This document shows, in pieces, positions 22,001 to 33,641 of a stretch of 64,000 nucleotides of DNA. Source of the stretch: Oikopleura dioica (Eukaryota; Chordata; Appendicularia; Copelata; Oikopleuridae). The notes below the pieces were generated by a model. That model ran no database searches. It was not told the DNA's origin and worked only from the letters and a program-made list of their open reading frames with translations. The position numbers and the translations under genes were made by a program. The stretch covers positions 6,763,001-6,827,000 of the forward strand of contig OU015567.1 of assembly GCA_907165135.1 (NCBI GenBank), in the 5' to 3' direction. How positions within the stretch are numbered: the first letter of the stretch is position 1; the number at the start of each line of letters is the position of its first letter.

Positions 22001-24222
22001 CGACTTTGTTCAAGTAATTTCCGCAAAGAGCTCGTATTCTCACAGATAATTGATCCTGACATAAAGACACTCGTTTATAGACGGTTCCGGTGTCTTCATC
22101 TTGGATTTTAAAAGCTCCTGTGTGTGTGAGGCTAGAATTATTATCTCCTCGGAGGAGGTATAAAAAATCTTGCTCTAAAAACCCTTTCCTGAAAGAGCCT
22201 CGTCAACTTTCCAACTTGACCAGCCAGAAAGATAAGGGCACTCTTCAGGGCAAGGTACAGTCTCATGAGCTTCTCCATTACAGTCAAATTCGGATAAACA
22301 GTCTCTCTGTCTTTGAATGTTATTTTCGTCCTTGTGAAATTCCCATGAACCCCATTCAGACCAAAGTATGAGCGGTGAATCCACTAATGATAGTAATGAT
22401 GATATGATGTAGTTACAAAAATGACGATAATTTTTAACAAAATGAAATGATTGTTATGAAATGTTTGGAAAGAAAAACTTACTGCAAGGTTGATTTTGAC
22501 ATTCCTCTGTCTCTTCGGATAAGCCATCGCAACCTGCAAATTAGATTTCAGCCGATGCAGGTGATATTGTATATAAATACCTTGCGAAAAATTATAAGAC
22601 GGGTAATTACCGGATTTAGAGCAGTTGCGCGATCGTGAACGTGTTCCTGGACCGCAATCTTCAGAGCACTCTGACCAGCTTCCCCAATTTGACCATTCTG
22701 GAGCGCAAAAGCCGCTTATTTCTTGTTTTGAATTTGTAGCTTGGAAAATAAAAACAGTACTTTTTCATCAAATCAAACAAGTTCCTAAGACAAATCTTCT
22801 GCTGAACCGAGTCTCCTTCGCACGTAGCTTCGCCAGATCCGCCACAACTTCGCGTTCTCTTCGTTGTGCCGGGACCGCAAGAGACCGAGCATGGCTCCCA
22901 AGACGCCCAATCCGTCCATACTGCGCAGATAATCCCGGAATCGCATGGGATTACTTCTTCAGCCTCTCCATCGCAGTTTCCGTTTGAACAGGTTCTTCTC
23001 CTTGACTTGTGACCAACAGAACAAGTAGCAGTGCAAGGACCGAACTCGGACCAGGAAGACCAAGTTGGACAGCTAGCTGAGTAGCAATTAGATGTTTCTT
23101 TAGCTGAGCCTTGGCATTCTTGCCCTTCTGGACACGATCTGTAGCGGGATTTTTGCCCAACGCCGCATGAAGTTGAACAAGCTCCCCATTCTTCCCAGTC
23201 AGCCCATTTTGAAGGACTGCAAGCTCGTTGAAGATCGCCATCTTCGCATGGCTTGAACATGTAGTTCTTTCCTATGCAATTGCCTTGACCAGGCATTCCA
23301 CCGTTGCAGCCTCGAAATCGCTCTTGCTTCCGGACTTCGCAGTTACAGTCGTGCCAGCCAGACCAAAGATACCATTCTGCTTGCACCTGCGGAGCAGTGA
23401 TTCGACGTGGAGTTGTATAATTGACCGGACGTCTTGTAGTGCTCCTAAGTGTAGGAGCTGGAGCGTAGGAAATAGTAGAGCACTTGTAGTCCCTCCGAAA
23501 GCATTCATTCCTGCTCTGGTCCCAGCAACAGCCGACTAGTTCACAGCCAGAAGGCGATGTTTCCGGACATTTGCTTCGATAGCCTGGGCGGGCGGTACAG
23601 CACTTTTCTATCGTTGGAAGCTTCTTGCTGTTGCTGTTGTTAAATATGCTTGTTGATGATGATGATGATGTTGATGGTGGTAATTTGGCCACCGGTTGGA
23701 AGACTTGAGGGCGGGAAATATAAGTTTTTGGACTTTTTTGAATTAAAAAATTGTTCAAAAAATGATAATGAAAGCTAATGTTATCGACTTGGTGTTTGAC
23801 AAATTCTTTTGGTTGATTTTTGAATTCGTTTCTTGAAGGAGAAAATGAAGTAAGTTGAGGTTTTTCGCTGATAAATTCCAAACAGAGGGGAGGAGAAGGG
23901 TTTGCGCATCCTTTGCGCTCTGTACATTGAAGAATATTTGCTGAAAAAAGATGGTAGGAGGGAATGATGAAATTATGCAAAACGAACCTTGGAGGATACA
24001 TGTGCTGCAGCCGACAGCTCTGACTTTACAATTTGTCGGGAATGAAGAAGAGCAACAGAGCTTGTCTTTGTTGCTCAATGAGGTCATGGTGTTTTTATCT
24101 GCTCTCCGGAGCTTGTGTTCACACACCAGCAGTATTTACCGCTGCACTGTTTTGGCAGGAAATAGCCGTACTCGTCGCAGTCAGGGGTGTGCTCGTTGCT
24201 TTGTCTTGAATGGGATGAAATT
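13043..24222 (-). CDS. giant secreted TSP1/vWA/sushi mucin-like protein
   Basis: A multi-exon extracellular protein, read on the minus strand. Order: thyroglobulin type-1 exon (24222-24107, YCWCV core); a Cys pair region; Ser/Asn-rich spacer; trefoil-like motif (SGCELVGCCWDQSRNECF, ~23.5 kb); about four TSP1 repeats (23.4-22.6 kb); degenerate TSP1 repeats lacking the CSxTC core (22.4-20.8 kb); fifteen good TSP1 repeats (20.4-18.0 kb, e.g. WSEWTECNEICG); an acidic Glu-rich spacer; a vWA domain with weakened MIDAS (17.26-15.9 kb); six TSP1 repeats (15.8-14.9 kb); a Thr/Ser mucin-like tract (14.9-14.45 kb); a sushi/CCP module; a degenerate vWA-like segment; and a C-terminal vWA with intact MIDAS (IIDSSSSIG, VITDGES). 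Introns are ~50 nt except one holding a 753-bp element. The true 5' end is upstream of 24222 and not identified. Probably matrix or house/tunic-like material; it might be two genes. Confidence 0.8.
14450..14880 (-). repeat. Thr/Ser-codon microsatellite (mucin-like tract)
   Basis: Coding low-complexity sequence of ACN and AGY/TCN codons within the giant extracellular gene. It appears on the plus strand as gtt/gtc/gtg runs. It encodes about 130 residues of almost pure Thr and Ser, the pattern of an O-glycosylated spacer. Length is likely to vary between alleles. Confidence 0.85.
16380..17132. mobile_element. TTAA-flanked perfect foldback element (753 bp) in an intron
   Basis: Left arm 16380-16671 and right arm 16841-17132 are reverse complements over 292 bp with no mismatch I could find. 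They begin gggaccccgccgaccgagct. A unique 169-bp centre lies between them. Both outer ends abut TTAA (16376-16379 and 17133-17136), the target duplication typical of piggyBac-type elements. There is no transposase, so this is a nonautonomous foldback/MITE. It sits in the intron between the first two exons of the first vWA domain, between splice sites at about 17149 and 16345. Confidence 0.9.
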
Positions 24223-26680
24223 CTGACAAATTTTTTTGTGCCGAAATCGCCATGAAAATTGCCGTAGATTTATTTCTCGTGGCTATATAATTCACTACGT
24301 TAAAACCTACTTTAGCGCTCTAATTTAAGACCCCCCTCCCTTATGACTTGAATTGTTACGTAACAATTAAGGTGAACTTCTGGAATGTTGCAATTTGTTG
24401 CAAGTCAAAATAGTACCAGCACGGCACTAAAGATAAGGCGCTCCGAAATCAATCACGTCTAGTTCCTGTTTTCATCCCTTTGCCTGATCATCCACCAATT
24501 CCAGGGGACTTTTTGGAGCCTCTGGCGCTTCGCTGTGCACGGTGGAGTCGATGGGTTGACTCCATTTTCTAGGAAAGGTTAATTTGTGTCGCCAATCCGG
24601 CTTAGCGTCGCCATTTACTCTCAGAACTTCGCGATTCATTCATTCGCCATTTCATCAAAATTTGCTTGACAGATTAGAGCAAATTATATAAAAAAAAGTG
24701 TCAGAAAAGCAGTATTTTTTTTCTAAAATCTGCTGCTCAAGTTCAAGTCGTAGCACATTTTTGAGGTTCATAACGAGCATGTACGCGGCATTTCTGCTGA
24801 TTCCAACAAAATTATACGAATTTCGCTTTTGCCAAAAATAAACGTTATGAAAGTTCTAGCGCCGATTTGATTACAGTTATCTCATCTCAGGGAGGAGCTT
24901 CTTGTTAACAACGTCAATCAAATTCCACGTAAACTTACGAGATGATGAGGATGATGTCCAGAAGGCGCTAACTTCATTCTGTAGCGCTAGAATTAGAAGA
25001 CTTCTTTTATACATTCACTATTTTTTTCTTCGTTTCTTCTTTTCTTCGTTTTCTTATCTCTTATTTCTTTCTATTTTTCCCTCTGTTTTTGATCAAGAAA
25101 AAGTACGATGCAACGAGAAAAAGGTTCAAAAAAGGTCTCTTGACTCGGTATTAGGACGTAATAAGTTGTTGCGTGAAACGACCACTCGACGGGAAAACTG
25201 GGGGGTTGTCTCGGGCGCCATCACTCTAGCGCGGCGCAAATTCTACCGCGTGTTCTTCCCGTAACACATCTGTTCCACAACAAAGATCAGTGCCGCCGTC
25301 AATTGAACATGTTATGGCATTCAATAAAGCGATATTTTTTGATGAAATGGAAACGCGGAAGTGACACTTAGTATAACGACTTTCTCGAGGGTGTAAATGA
25401 TACTGTATTTATTGGATTTTACAGTATCAGAAAATAAATATTTGTAGTATGAGCTTTCGTTTACAGTTAGGGTTAGGGTTTGAACACCATTTTATCACAT
25501 AAATGGAGTAGAATTAGAATAAGAGATAGTGAACTTTTTCCACTTCAGAATGATCAAGTGTTTGACACTTCTCAAATTCTTGTCAAGCTCCTTATGCTCA
25601 GTTTACTAAGTTCGTAACAAGCGCATCTAATATCATTAAATGATCCTCTTTTTCATATTTCTCAGCCTCGTAACTATAGAAAATCGAAGACTGTCAAAAT
25701 CTCAAAAGAATTTTTGATGATCAAATAGATCGAAAATAGTCCGAGAAATTCCAAAGTAGATATTTTGCGCTTGTTTATTTTGAAGACAAAAAATAACTGG
25801 ATTTTTCTCGTATCCCTTCGCATTTCCTGCGTGATCGACTATTTACTGTAAACTTCATTCATTTTGGAATCTGATACAATCAACTACCAGCTGGTGAAAA
25901 GAGAAAAATCGCGGTCATTTTCCGATAAGTTCTTTTAGCCAGCTCTTGAAGCGTAAATGCCCGCAACTTCCGCCTTATTCCCTTTGATAAGCTGAAGGCC
26001 CAACCACTACTTTAATAGATAGTCCTTATATTTCGTCAGCAAAGAGAGACAGTGTTTCAGTAATTCTAGCGCGTCGCACATCCGTTTTTTCTTTATCGCG
26101 ACGCAATCTGCTGATTTATTTGACCAAAGCGATTCCAATAAAATTAATTCGACTCCGGTTTTTTGAAGATTTCGGGAAATCACACGCTATAAAATCATAA
26201 TAACTGGCACTTTGGTTGATTTTATGTGATTTGGGAGATCAAAACTTTGATTTCTGCATCTGTTCGAACAATTCGAATCCTTCTTTTTTAGTCGTTACTT
26301 TTTTATGCGTGGGAAAATCTCATTTCTAAAGCAAAATTCTGTGCACTTTTTTTTTTGATGAATTATTCTGAATAATGATGCTTCATTGACTTGCTCGGTA
26401 TTTTCAGCGGTATCAAACAGTCATTTGAAGATTTCTTTTGATTCTTTGAGGCTCAATTTTGACCGCAATTGACCATGAATTTGCATAACACGGTTTTCTG
26501 GACCTCTCGCCGTTAAGATTTTAATTACGTCCCCTGAAGTAGCCGCTCAACCCTGCTTGTTCACGTCTGAATCCCAAATGACGAAATAAATACAGTAATT
26601 GATCCTCGTTTTGGAATCCTTTTCGACCGCCCTTGAATCCCAAAATCTACGGTATCCGGTCATAAAGCCACAATGTTTTA
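24223..26680. other. 2.5-kb noncoding region
   Basis: AT-rich, with no supported gene on either strand; open frames are short and lack motifs. It probably contains the 5' exon(s) or promoter of the giant extracellular gene. A palindrome aattgttacgtaacaatt lies near 24351-24368. A short gttagggttagggttt near 25466-25481 resembles two telomere-type units, but it is too short to mean much. Confidence 0.5.
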
Positions 26681-26685
26681 TTGAA

Positions 26686-27102
26686 AGATTTTTTCGTAAT
26701 TTAAAATAAAAGGTCGTCGATAGCATGGTAACCAGTAGAACAAGTGCTGCAAGAGCAACGAAAGCAGAGTAGGAAGCAAATTGCGATGGACCGGAAATGA
26801 AACTTCGATGCTAAAAGATTCGATAAAATTTTGAGGCCAATCTCTTTGTAGAAAAGCAGTCTTCCTTGATTTCAAAATCACAATTTATCTGATAGAGGAT
26901 ATACATGCAATTGTATTTAGTAGTCCACAATGATAGTTACCTGACAGAAACTCCCAGTAAACTCATCAAGGCATCTGCAAATCTGCACTCCATCAACTAT
27001 CTCCGAAAATCCTCCATTTAGGCAGTGAAGTTGTCTAGGCATGGTTATTCTCAATTTAGCCTCGTTGTCTTTTGGATGTTTCGTAGAACTGATGAAGAAC
27101 AC
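26686..27102 (-). CDS. small EGF-like gene, possible transmembrane ligand
   Basis: Exon 1 (about 27102-26939) encodes PRQLHCLNGGFSEIVDGVQI and CRCLDEFTGSFCQ, the pattern of a single, partly degenerate EGF-like module, and ends at a GT donor (CAG|GTAACT). After an acceptor such as the atcttttag near 26812, one downstream frame gives a strong transmembrane helix (YSAFVALAALVLLVTMLSTT) with a short basic tail. Another frame gives a stop within AATAAA. The frame of the second exon is therefore open. A clear TATA box lies just upstream. The start is either the ATG at 27102 or the later one at MPRQLHC. No signal peptide is obvious. The layout resembles a membrane-anchored EGF ligand, but this is inference. 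Confidence 0.45.
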
Positions 27103-27115
27103 AACGCATCCAGTG

Positions 27116-27125
27116 CTTTTTATAG
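27116..27125 (-). promoter_or_regulatory. TATA box of the EGF-like gene
   Basis: On the minus strand the sequence reads CTATAAAAAG in a GC-rich setting (CTCGCGCCT before it). It lies about 15 nt upstream of the first ATG and about 65 nt before the second, MPRQLHC. If transcription starts some 25-30 nt downstream of the TATA box, the first ATG would fall upstream of or at the start, so the second ATG would be used. Confidence 0.55.
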
Positions 27126-27416
27126 AGGCGCGAGTATACGCCAGGCGTGCGACGTAATCTACTACGTAAACGTAGCGTTAGAATAATTCATTATACGGAG
27201 AATTCTTCGAGAGGAAAAGTTGATGACCCCATTGTCGGAATAATTTCAAGTATTAGCAACAAAAGAGTCCATACTTTCGATTCCTAGTCATGAACTATAT
27301 CATTTTGAAGTGCATATAAATAGCTATTGCTTTTATCTTTTAAGCCAACTATTATTTTATTTCAACTTTAGTAGTAACATCGATGGACAGGCATTGATTT
27401 ATCATTTTTTCACTGT

Positions 27417-28349
<933 letters not shown>

Positions 28350-30000
28350 CGTGCTTCTTGGCCGTATTCTCAGTAAGTATTTACTCTGAAATAAAAATAT
28401 TGAATTTATGCCGCGATGAATAACCACTCCGCGAAAAAATTGCGATTTTTGTCGCGCAGAAATCAAAAATCAGAAAAACGCTGATTCGCAATAATGATTG
28501 TTTGGCTCTCTCTTTTTCTTTTGCTGTTTTTATAATTTTTTAGTCTCTTGGGGGTGTTACATAATTGATAGTTTCGTTCTCGTCATTATTATTTTTCTCA
28601 TTTCAAAGTATCGATCGAATATCAGGGATTTCCTAAAAGGAAAAAGACAAGGAAGTAATTTTGGCCGCACGTAGCCCCCCGGGGCGCATCGAATCTGGCT
28701 CGAGGCGAGTGTGACTTGTCTCTCGTGAATTTCTCCTCGTGAACGATTTGAAAGCCAAAAGCGTCGCTGACAAAAACAGCGGAGGATACGTGAGCTCCTG
28801 TGGCGAAGAATAATCTCTCTTTAGATACAGTCGCGTGCTGAAAATGAGTCTTATTCAAAATCAATTCAGAAGAAAGAAATTCGTACGAAGCTGTTAGAAA
28901 ACACGCTCGATGGGTGTTGCATAACTGTGTATTACATAAGAACTGTATGATTTATGAGCCCTGTCGTCTACTTTATAAAATCCTTATTTTCAGATAAAAT
29001 ACGGAAAGTCAAAAAGAAAGAAGATTTTCATTGTATAAGTTTCTCTAACTCTTCTGATTTTATGGCGCAAAATAAAGGCCAGAAGAAATGCTAAAAAACA
29101 TCGTAAATATATTTTTGACGCCGGTGGTAATTAGTAAATTTTGATTTCTGGCGAGTAGACTTACCCTACTTTTACTTTTTCCCTTATTTCAATTCTCGAA
29201 AGTAGCGCTCTGTATTCACCTTTGCGAGGATGAAAGTGAAAAGGCCCCGAAATGACCATACTCGAGTTGAAGTCGTCTTGCGATCGCTGTCGGTCCCATG
29301 GGACTCTTCTTGTTGTGCCTCCTCCCTGAATGAAATGAGAGCTGTATCGTCACGTGACACGAACCTGTCGGAAAGATCACTGTCCGACGCGTCTGATAGA
29401 ATCGTACAAGAAAGATCTGACCCAGACGCATCCGAAAATGCCGAGCAATTACTGTAACTAATCCCTGCGTTTTCAAACTCAAACTGTCATTAATATACTG
29501 TAGCTCCAATTCTTTGAACTCGCAGTCCCTTCGATCTCGATCCCTTCTTCTTAAAAAGTCTCTCTACCTTCCTTTCCTTTCTCGCTTTCAATCATTTTAC
29601 AAGAAGATCCGGCGCATTTTATAATATCAAGCCGACAAATTGTGGGAGCCGCTCGGGGGTAAGTGGCCTAGCTAGTATCATCAACTGCTCCATTCATCCG
29701 AATGAATAACAACGTTTTCAACAGCCCCGTTCAAGGGCAGAATTTCCCACTCTCTCTCTTTCTCCACTTTATCTTTATCTTCCCACCTGACAAAGAAAAC
29801 AATAATTCTTTTTCATAAACTGAAGTTCAATGAAAAAATAGTCATCTAAAAAAGCTGCGAGAGAGTTAAATTTCTTATTGAACTCTTCAATTATTACTTC
29901 AATTTAGATAACAGTGTGGCAAAACATATTGTAAAAAATCCACTTCGAATATTCATTTAGAATTTTTTATATATTTTCTCTCAATCAATGACTGGTGCAA
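28350..30000. other. noncoding interval, REEP5/6 upstream
   Basis: No supported gene. Open frames at 28622-28864 (minus) and 29230-29457 (plus) lack recognisable motifs and are probably chance. It should contain the REEP5/6 promoter. Confidence 0.45.
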
Positions 30001-30200
30001 ACAGATTATTTCTTTTTATTCTGGAATGAGCTGAATCGTGTAAGCAGTAGGAAAGAGGTACCACTTGTTCTCCTCCATGTTTCCGAACTCTTCGTTCACC
30101 AATTTGCATTTTATTCCATCTTCTTCCAAAACGGTGCTTGAGGTCGTGTTGTTTATGTAACAGATGTGTTCGTGGTTGGTGTAGTAGGTAGGTAAAATTC
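30001..30200 (-). pseudogene. fragment of the kinase-family C-terminal module
   Basis: The minus strand reads HICYINNTTSSTVLEEDG, CKLVNEEFGNMEENKWYLFP and TAYTIQLIPE then stop. This aligns with the end of the kinase-like gene at 10.7-10.5 kb (LVNENLAEMKTNEWYLIP, QAYSITLTH). The preceding ~250 residues of that module are not found here. It may be the displaced last exon of the kinase-like copy at 31.6-32.6 kb, with repeats inserted between them, or a relic of a separate copy. The frame is open, so it may still be used. Confidence 0.55.
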
Positions 30201-30639
30201 AAAATCAAAATCATTGAATGAGTGTGCGCTTCGCGCTTGAATTGAAGGAAACTACTTCTTGGTATACTTTATTGCATATTCTGTCCAAAATAATAAGAGT
30301 TACGAAATTTAAAATAATTTTTATAGTAAAAAAAATCTGAATTTTTGTAACTGCGTTACAAAATTGTAACGGCGTTACAAAATTTTGCATTTCATGCACC
30401 CTACAATACACTCAAAAGGGTCGAGAGGCCGGGTTTTTTTAAACGATTTCATTCTCATATTTTTAGTCAATTTACAATTGGCAAATCGGAAGTATTGAGT
30501 AATGGAAGATATATTCTTAGCAACCTTGAAGTTCATGAGGTACTGAGGAACAAACAGGGTCGTTTCATTCTTAAATCCATTATAATGGGTCGTTGGGGGG
30601 AGGAGGGTTTAGTTATCAAAAAGGTTAGAAGAGAGCAGA

Positions 30640-30870
30640 GGAACAAAAAAGGTTCGACCCCCACGAGCAGACAGAAACCGAAGTCATCTTTGCACGCCGT
30701 GAGCAAGCCTTTCCTTTTCTGAAAAAGGGGTTTTAAGAAAGAGGGGGTGAAGGGAAGAGAAAGAGGGGGCGTAAAGAAGAGAGGTTGAAAAAGGTCGGGC
30801 CCCCACGAGCAGACAGAAATCGAAGTCTTCTTTGCACGCCGTGAGCAAGCCTTTCATTTTTCGAGATATA
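30640..30870. repeat. tandem duplication of ~139 bp
   Basis: The string cccccacgagcagacagaaa, with about 50 following bases (to gcaagcctttc and ggggttttaa), occurs near 30658 and again near 30798, with small differences. Surrounding sequence is purine-rich (agaggg type). Confidence 0.75.
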
Positions 30871-31059
30871 AAGGGTTTTAAAGGGGGTCTGATCATCAAA
30901 CTTTTATGAAGAAGTTGGTCCTAAATTAAAGGTTGATCCTGATATTATTTCAGTGATTTATTTTCTTGATTATCCCCTGAGAGAATTTGATTCTTCATTT
31001 AAAAATAGACCAAACTCGGTCTCCAATCAGAATACGAGAAAAGGGGCGCTAAAGACAAA

Positions 31060-31262
31060 AATCCACTCCATCCGCTCAAAATCCACTCCATCCACTCAAA
31101 ATCCACTCCATCCACTCAAAATCCACTCCAAAGTAGATTTCACAGGTTGGAGTGGAGTGGAGCGAATGAGTGGATACTAAAAATATAGGCTGAGGGAGTG
31201 GAGTGGAGTGGATCCACTCCGCTCACGCTCCACTCCACTCCGCTCAAAATCCACTCCATCGC
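31060..31262. repeat. short-period ATCCACTC repeats, both orientations
   Basis: Copies of a 20-bp unit, ccactcaaaatccactccat, run from about 31062 to 31128. They are followed by gagtggagtggag-type reverse-complement units to about 31215 and forward units again to about 31260. No coding meaning is seen. Confidence 0.8.
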
Positions 31263-31337
31263 TCAGCAAAATTGGAACCCTGGGCTCCACACTCCTAAAA
31301 AACCAAAAATTACAAAAAAGACAAATCAAGGGGGCGC

Positions 31338-31593
31338 ACTGACTATGTCAGGAATGTCAGGAATGTCAGGAATGTCAGGATTTTTCAATTTAGGGGTATA
31401 AGATGTGGGAAATTATTCCAAAAAAAATTTTTTTCGAGCAGTGAGAGTTGGGCCCCGCCAACCCAATGAGTTTTCTACCAGAAAATGCATGCGTAAGGGC
31501 CTTTAGGCCCTTATACATGCCCAATATCGTCGAATCTTTTTTTCCTGATTTTGGCCAAATCCTGACATTCCTGACATTCCTGACATAGTCAGT
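31338..31593. mobile_element. 256-bp inverted-repeat element with ATGTCAGGA arms
   Basis: The left end (from 31338) reads actgactatgtcaggaatgt, followed by further aatgtcagg copies. The right end (to 31593) is its reverse complement. The centre contains a second palindrome around gggcctttaggccc. It lies immediately downstream of the second kinase-like gene. It is probably a foldback/MITE; no target duplication is certain. Confidence 0.65.
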
Positions 31594-31609
31594 ATCCTCC
31601 AAATCAAGC

Positions 31610-32640
31610 TCTTACTTCAACAATTTCATCTATTGCTTTTCTTTGACGACTATCGAGTGGTTGGTAAAGAAGTGTCCACGCAGTTTTCCAATCGCAGAAA
31701 AGAAAATAATAAAGATTATATGCAAAATAACCATCTCCAGTCGCGCCTTGAGCATGAATACTGAATCCTGGCGTCCCAGCAGCTTCATTTTGTAAAAATT
31801 TAAATTCTCAAAAAACTTACCTAGGGCTAAACATTTTTTGTATTTTGATCCTCTTCTGGCGTACCCCATTCTTCGGTAGCCTTCTCGTCCGGTATCTTCC
31901 ATAACGAGCCCGAAGTCGATAATTTTCGGAATTCCACCAACAATCAAAATGTTTTCTAATTTCAGATCGCGATGCCAAATTCCACGACTCCACAAATATT
32001 CATGTCCATCCAAAATTCCACTCGCGATCTTCTTTCTAGTTTCTAGACCAATTTTTTCTTCCTTCAACAAACTCCTCAAATTCTCCTCTCCTTTTTCCAT
32101 GATCGTAATCCACCCCAAACAATCTTTTCTTTTCTCGTCTCTGCCGTGAAACAGCTCAATATTGACAAAGTTGTAAACAACGTTCTGATGGATGGCATTT
32201 GATTTTCGCACTCTGATGATCCTTCGTTTTCCGATTCTTCTTTTGCTGGTTCAAATTCTCAAAAAACCTTTAAAATATATTTCAAGCCCGTTTTAACCTT
32301 TCGAAAGATGTATCTCACAAGTAAAACCGTCATTTTCAAATTCCTCGGTAAAAATAAACGGATCAAAAACCTGCACTCGCACAACTACATCAAAACCGTC
32401 GAAATTTTCAGCTAGAACAATCGCTTCTCCTCCTCGCGAAAGCAGCTTCTCTTCCAAATCTTCATCTAATTGCCAATCACCAGACTCTTCCTTCAAGGAA
32501 GTTCCTTGATCTCCCATCGTCCAATCTTCTCATCAATAAGAGACGGCTTTTGTTCAAGAATTACTTTTTGAAATTCTGACTGCTCAAACTCCTCAAGTTT
32601 TATATCATCCCTGTTGTAAATCGTTCCACGGCCTTTTTTA
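31610..32640 (-). CDS. divergent protein-kinase-like protein, copy 2, incomplete
   Basis: Relative of the kinase-like gene at 10.3-12.8 kb. Exons give LLSRGGEAIVLAENF and VVVRVQVFDPFIFTEEF (again Arg in place of the beta-3 lysine), KDCLGWITIMEKGEENLRSL, a canonical catalytic loop GIWHRDLKLENILI, KIIDFGLVMED, and, after an intron, GTPGF with FLFCDWKTAWTLLYQPL. The intron between CLAL and AAGTPGF matches copy 1 in position. The N-terminal part (KLEEFEQSEFQKVILEQKPS) is out of frame with the rest near 32517-32525. After 31610 the gene runs into inverted repeats, and the long C-terminal module is missing except for the fragment at 30.0-30.2 kb. It may be decaying, or a gene with a large repeat-filled intron. 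Confidence 0.6.
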
Positions 32641-32659
32641 TCAAATTTTATAAATTAGC

Positions 32660-32832
32660 TGCAAGAGAGTTTATTATTAAATAGTCTTGGAAAAAAAATG
32701 TAAATATCTGAGAAATAATTGAGAACTTCTATCTATCAAAAAATAATTCTAAAGAGCAGTAACGAAGAGAAACAAACGAGTCGATTAAATAGCCGCATAG
32801 GTAGTATACTGTGCTGGTGAAATTATTTGATT
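32660..32832. repeat. dispersed repeat, copy A
   Basis: About 170 bp beginning gagagtttattattaaatag and including aaagagcagtaacga and aggtagtatactgtgctggt. It is strongly similar to 37801-38034. It lies just upstream of the second kinase-like gene. Confidence 0.75.
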
Positions 32833-33109
32833 GATGATACAAAATGACATTGAAGATGAAAATGATTCCAGCCAGTCAGTTCGTGAGCTCCCCAGAATAG
32901 CCAGCAAGAAAGACCTTCACAGAAAGGTAACTTATGTTCGCTCATAGAATGAGGGATGAAGGATGTTATTCAGAAACAGTTTACAAGGCAAAACAGCTGG
33001 AAGAATCTCTCTCTTGCATGATTTATTATTTAAATTTTCCAAAATCTAAAATTCACTGCACAACTTTTTTATAACTTAAAAATGTCTTCAACTGCTTGAT
33101 TTTACAACA

Positions 33110-33305
33110 TATTCTGGAATAAGCTGGATGGTGTAAGCAGTAGGATGATGAAATTACTTGTTTTCCTCCATGTTTCCGAACTCTTCGTTCACCAATTTAC
33201 ATTTTATTCCGTCATCTTCGAAGATCGTGCTTGATGTCCTGTTGTTAATGCGCCAGATGTGACCGTAGTCGGTGTAGTATAGATTCTTTTGCGGAATGCG
33301 GAGGA
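33110..33305 (-). pseudogene. decayed C-terminal module of the kinase-like family
   Basis: The minus strand reads LRIPQKNLYYTDYGHIWRIN, then CKLVNEEFGNMEENK, then a TAA stop where the 30.1-kb copy has WYLFP, after which TAYTIQLIPE resumes. The stop and changed bases interrupt the module, so this copy is broken. No kinase domain is attached. Confidence 0.6.
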
Positions 33306-33641
33306 CTAAAAGAGGCTCATTTAATAGTTGCATGAAATACGATTCTCCTTCATATGATGCTAATATTTGATCAAATGACTTGAGCCAAAGCCAATTTATA
33401 ATTAACGAAAACTAGAAAAAACTCATTTCTATGGATCTTGCATGAATGTTTATAAATAATTATAGTTTGCCAAACGTTTTTACTTGGAAACTGCGAGCCG
33501 CCTGCAATCTTGGTTTTCTTGAAAAAAAAACAAACAATACCGAAATATGGCCGAAATTATGATTTTTTCAAAGAAAGTTTTTCAGAGGAAATCGCCGAAC
33601 AGAGAAAATTTGAATCCAATTTGAAATTTTGACAGTCGAGC

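Noticed and set aside
25466..25481. Interstitial telomere repeat (gttagggttagggttt)
   Set aside because: Only about two and a half units; expected by chance or of no clear meaning.
30645..30665. tRNA T-arm-like ggttcgacccc
   Set aside because: No acceptor stem, D arm or anticodon arm could be folded around it; the string is part of a tandem duplication.
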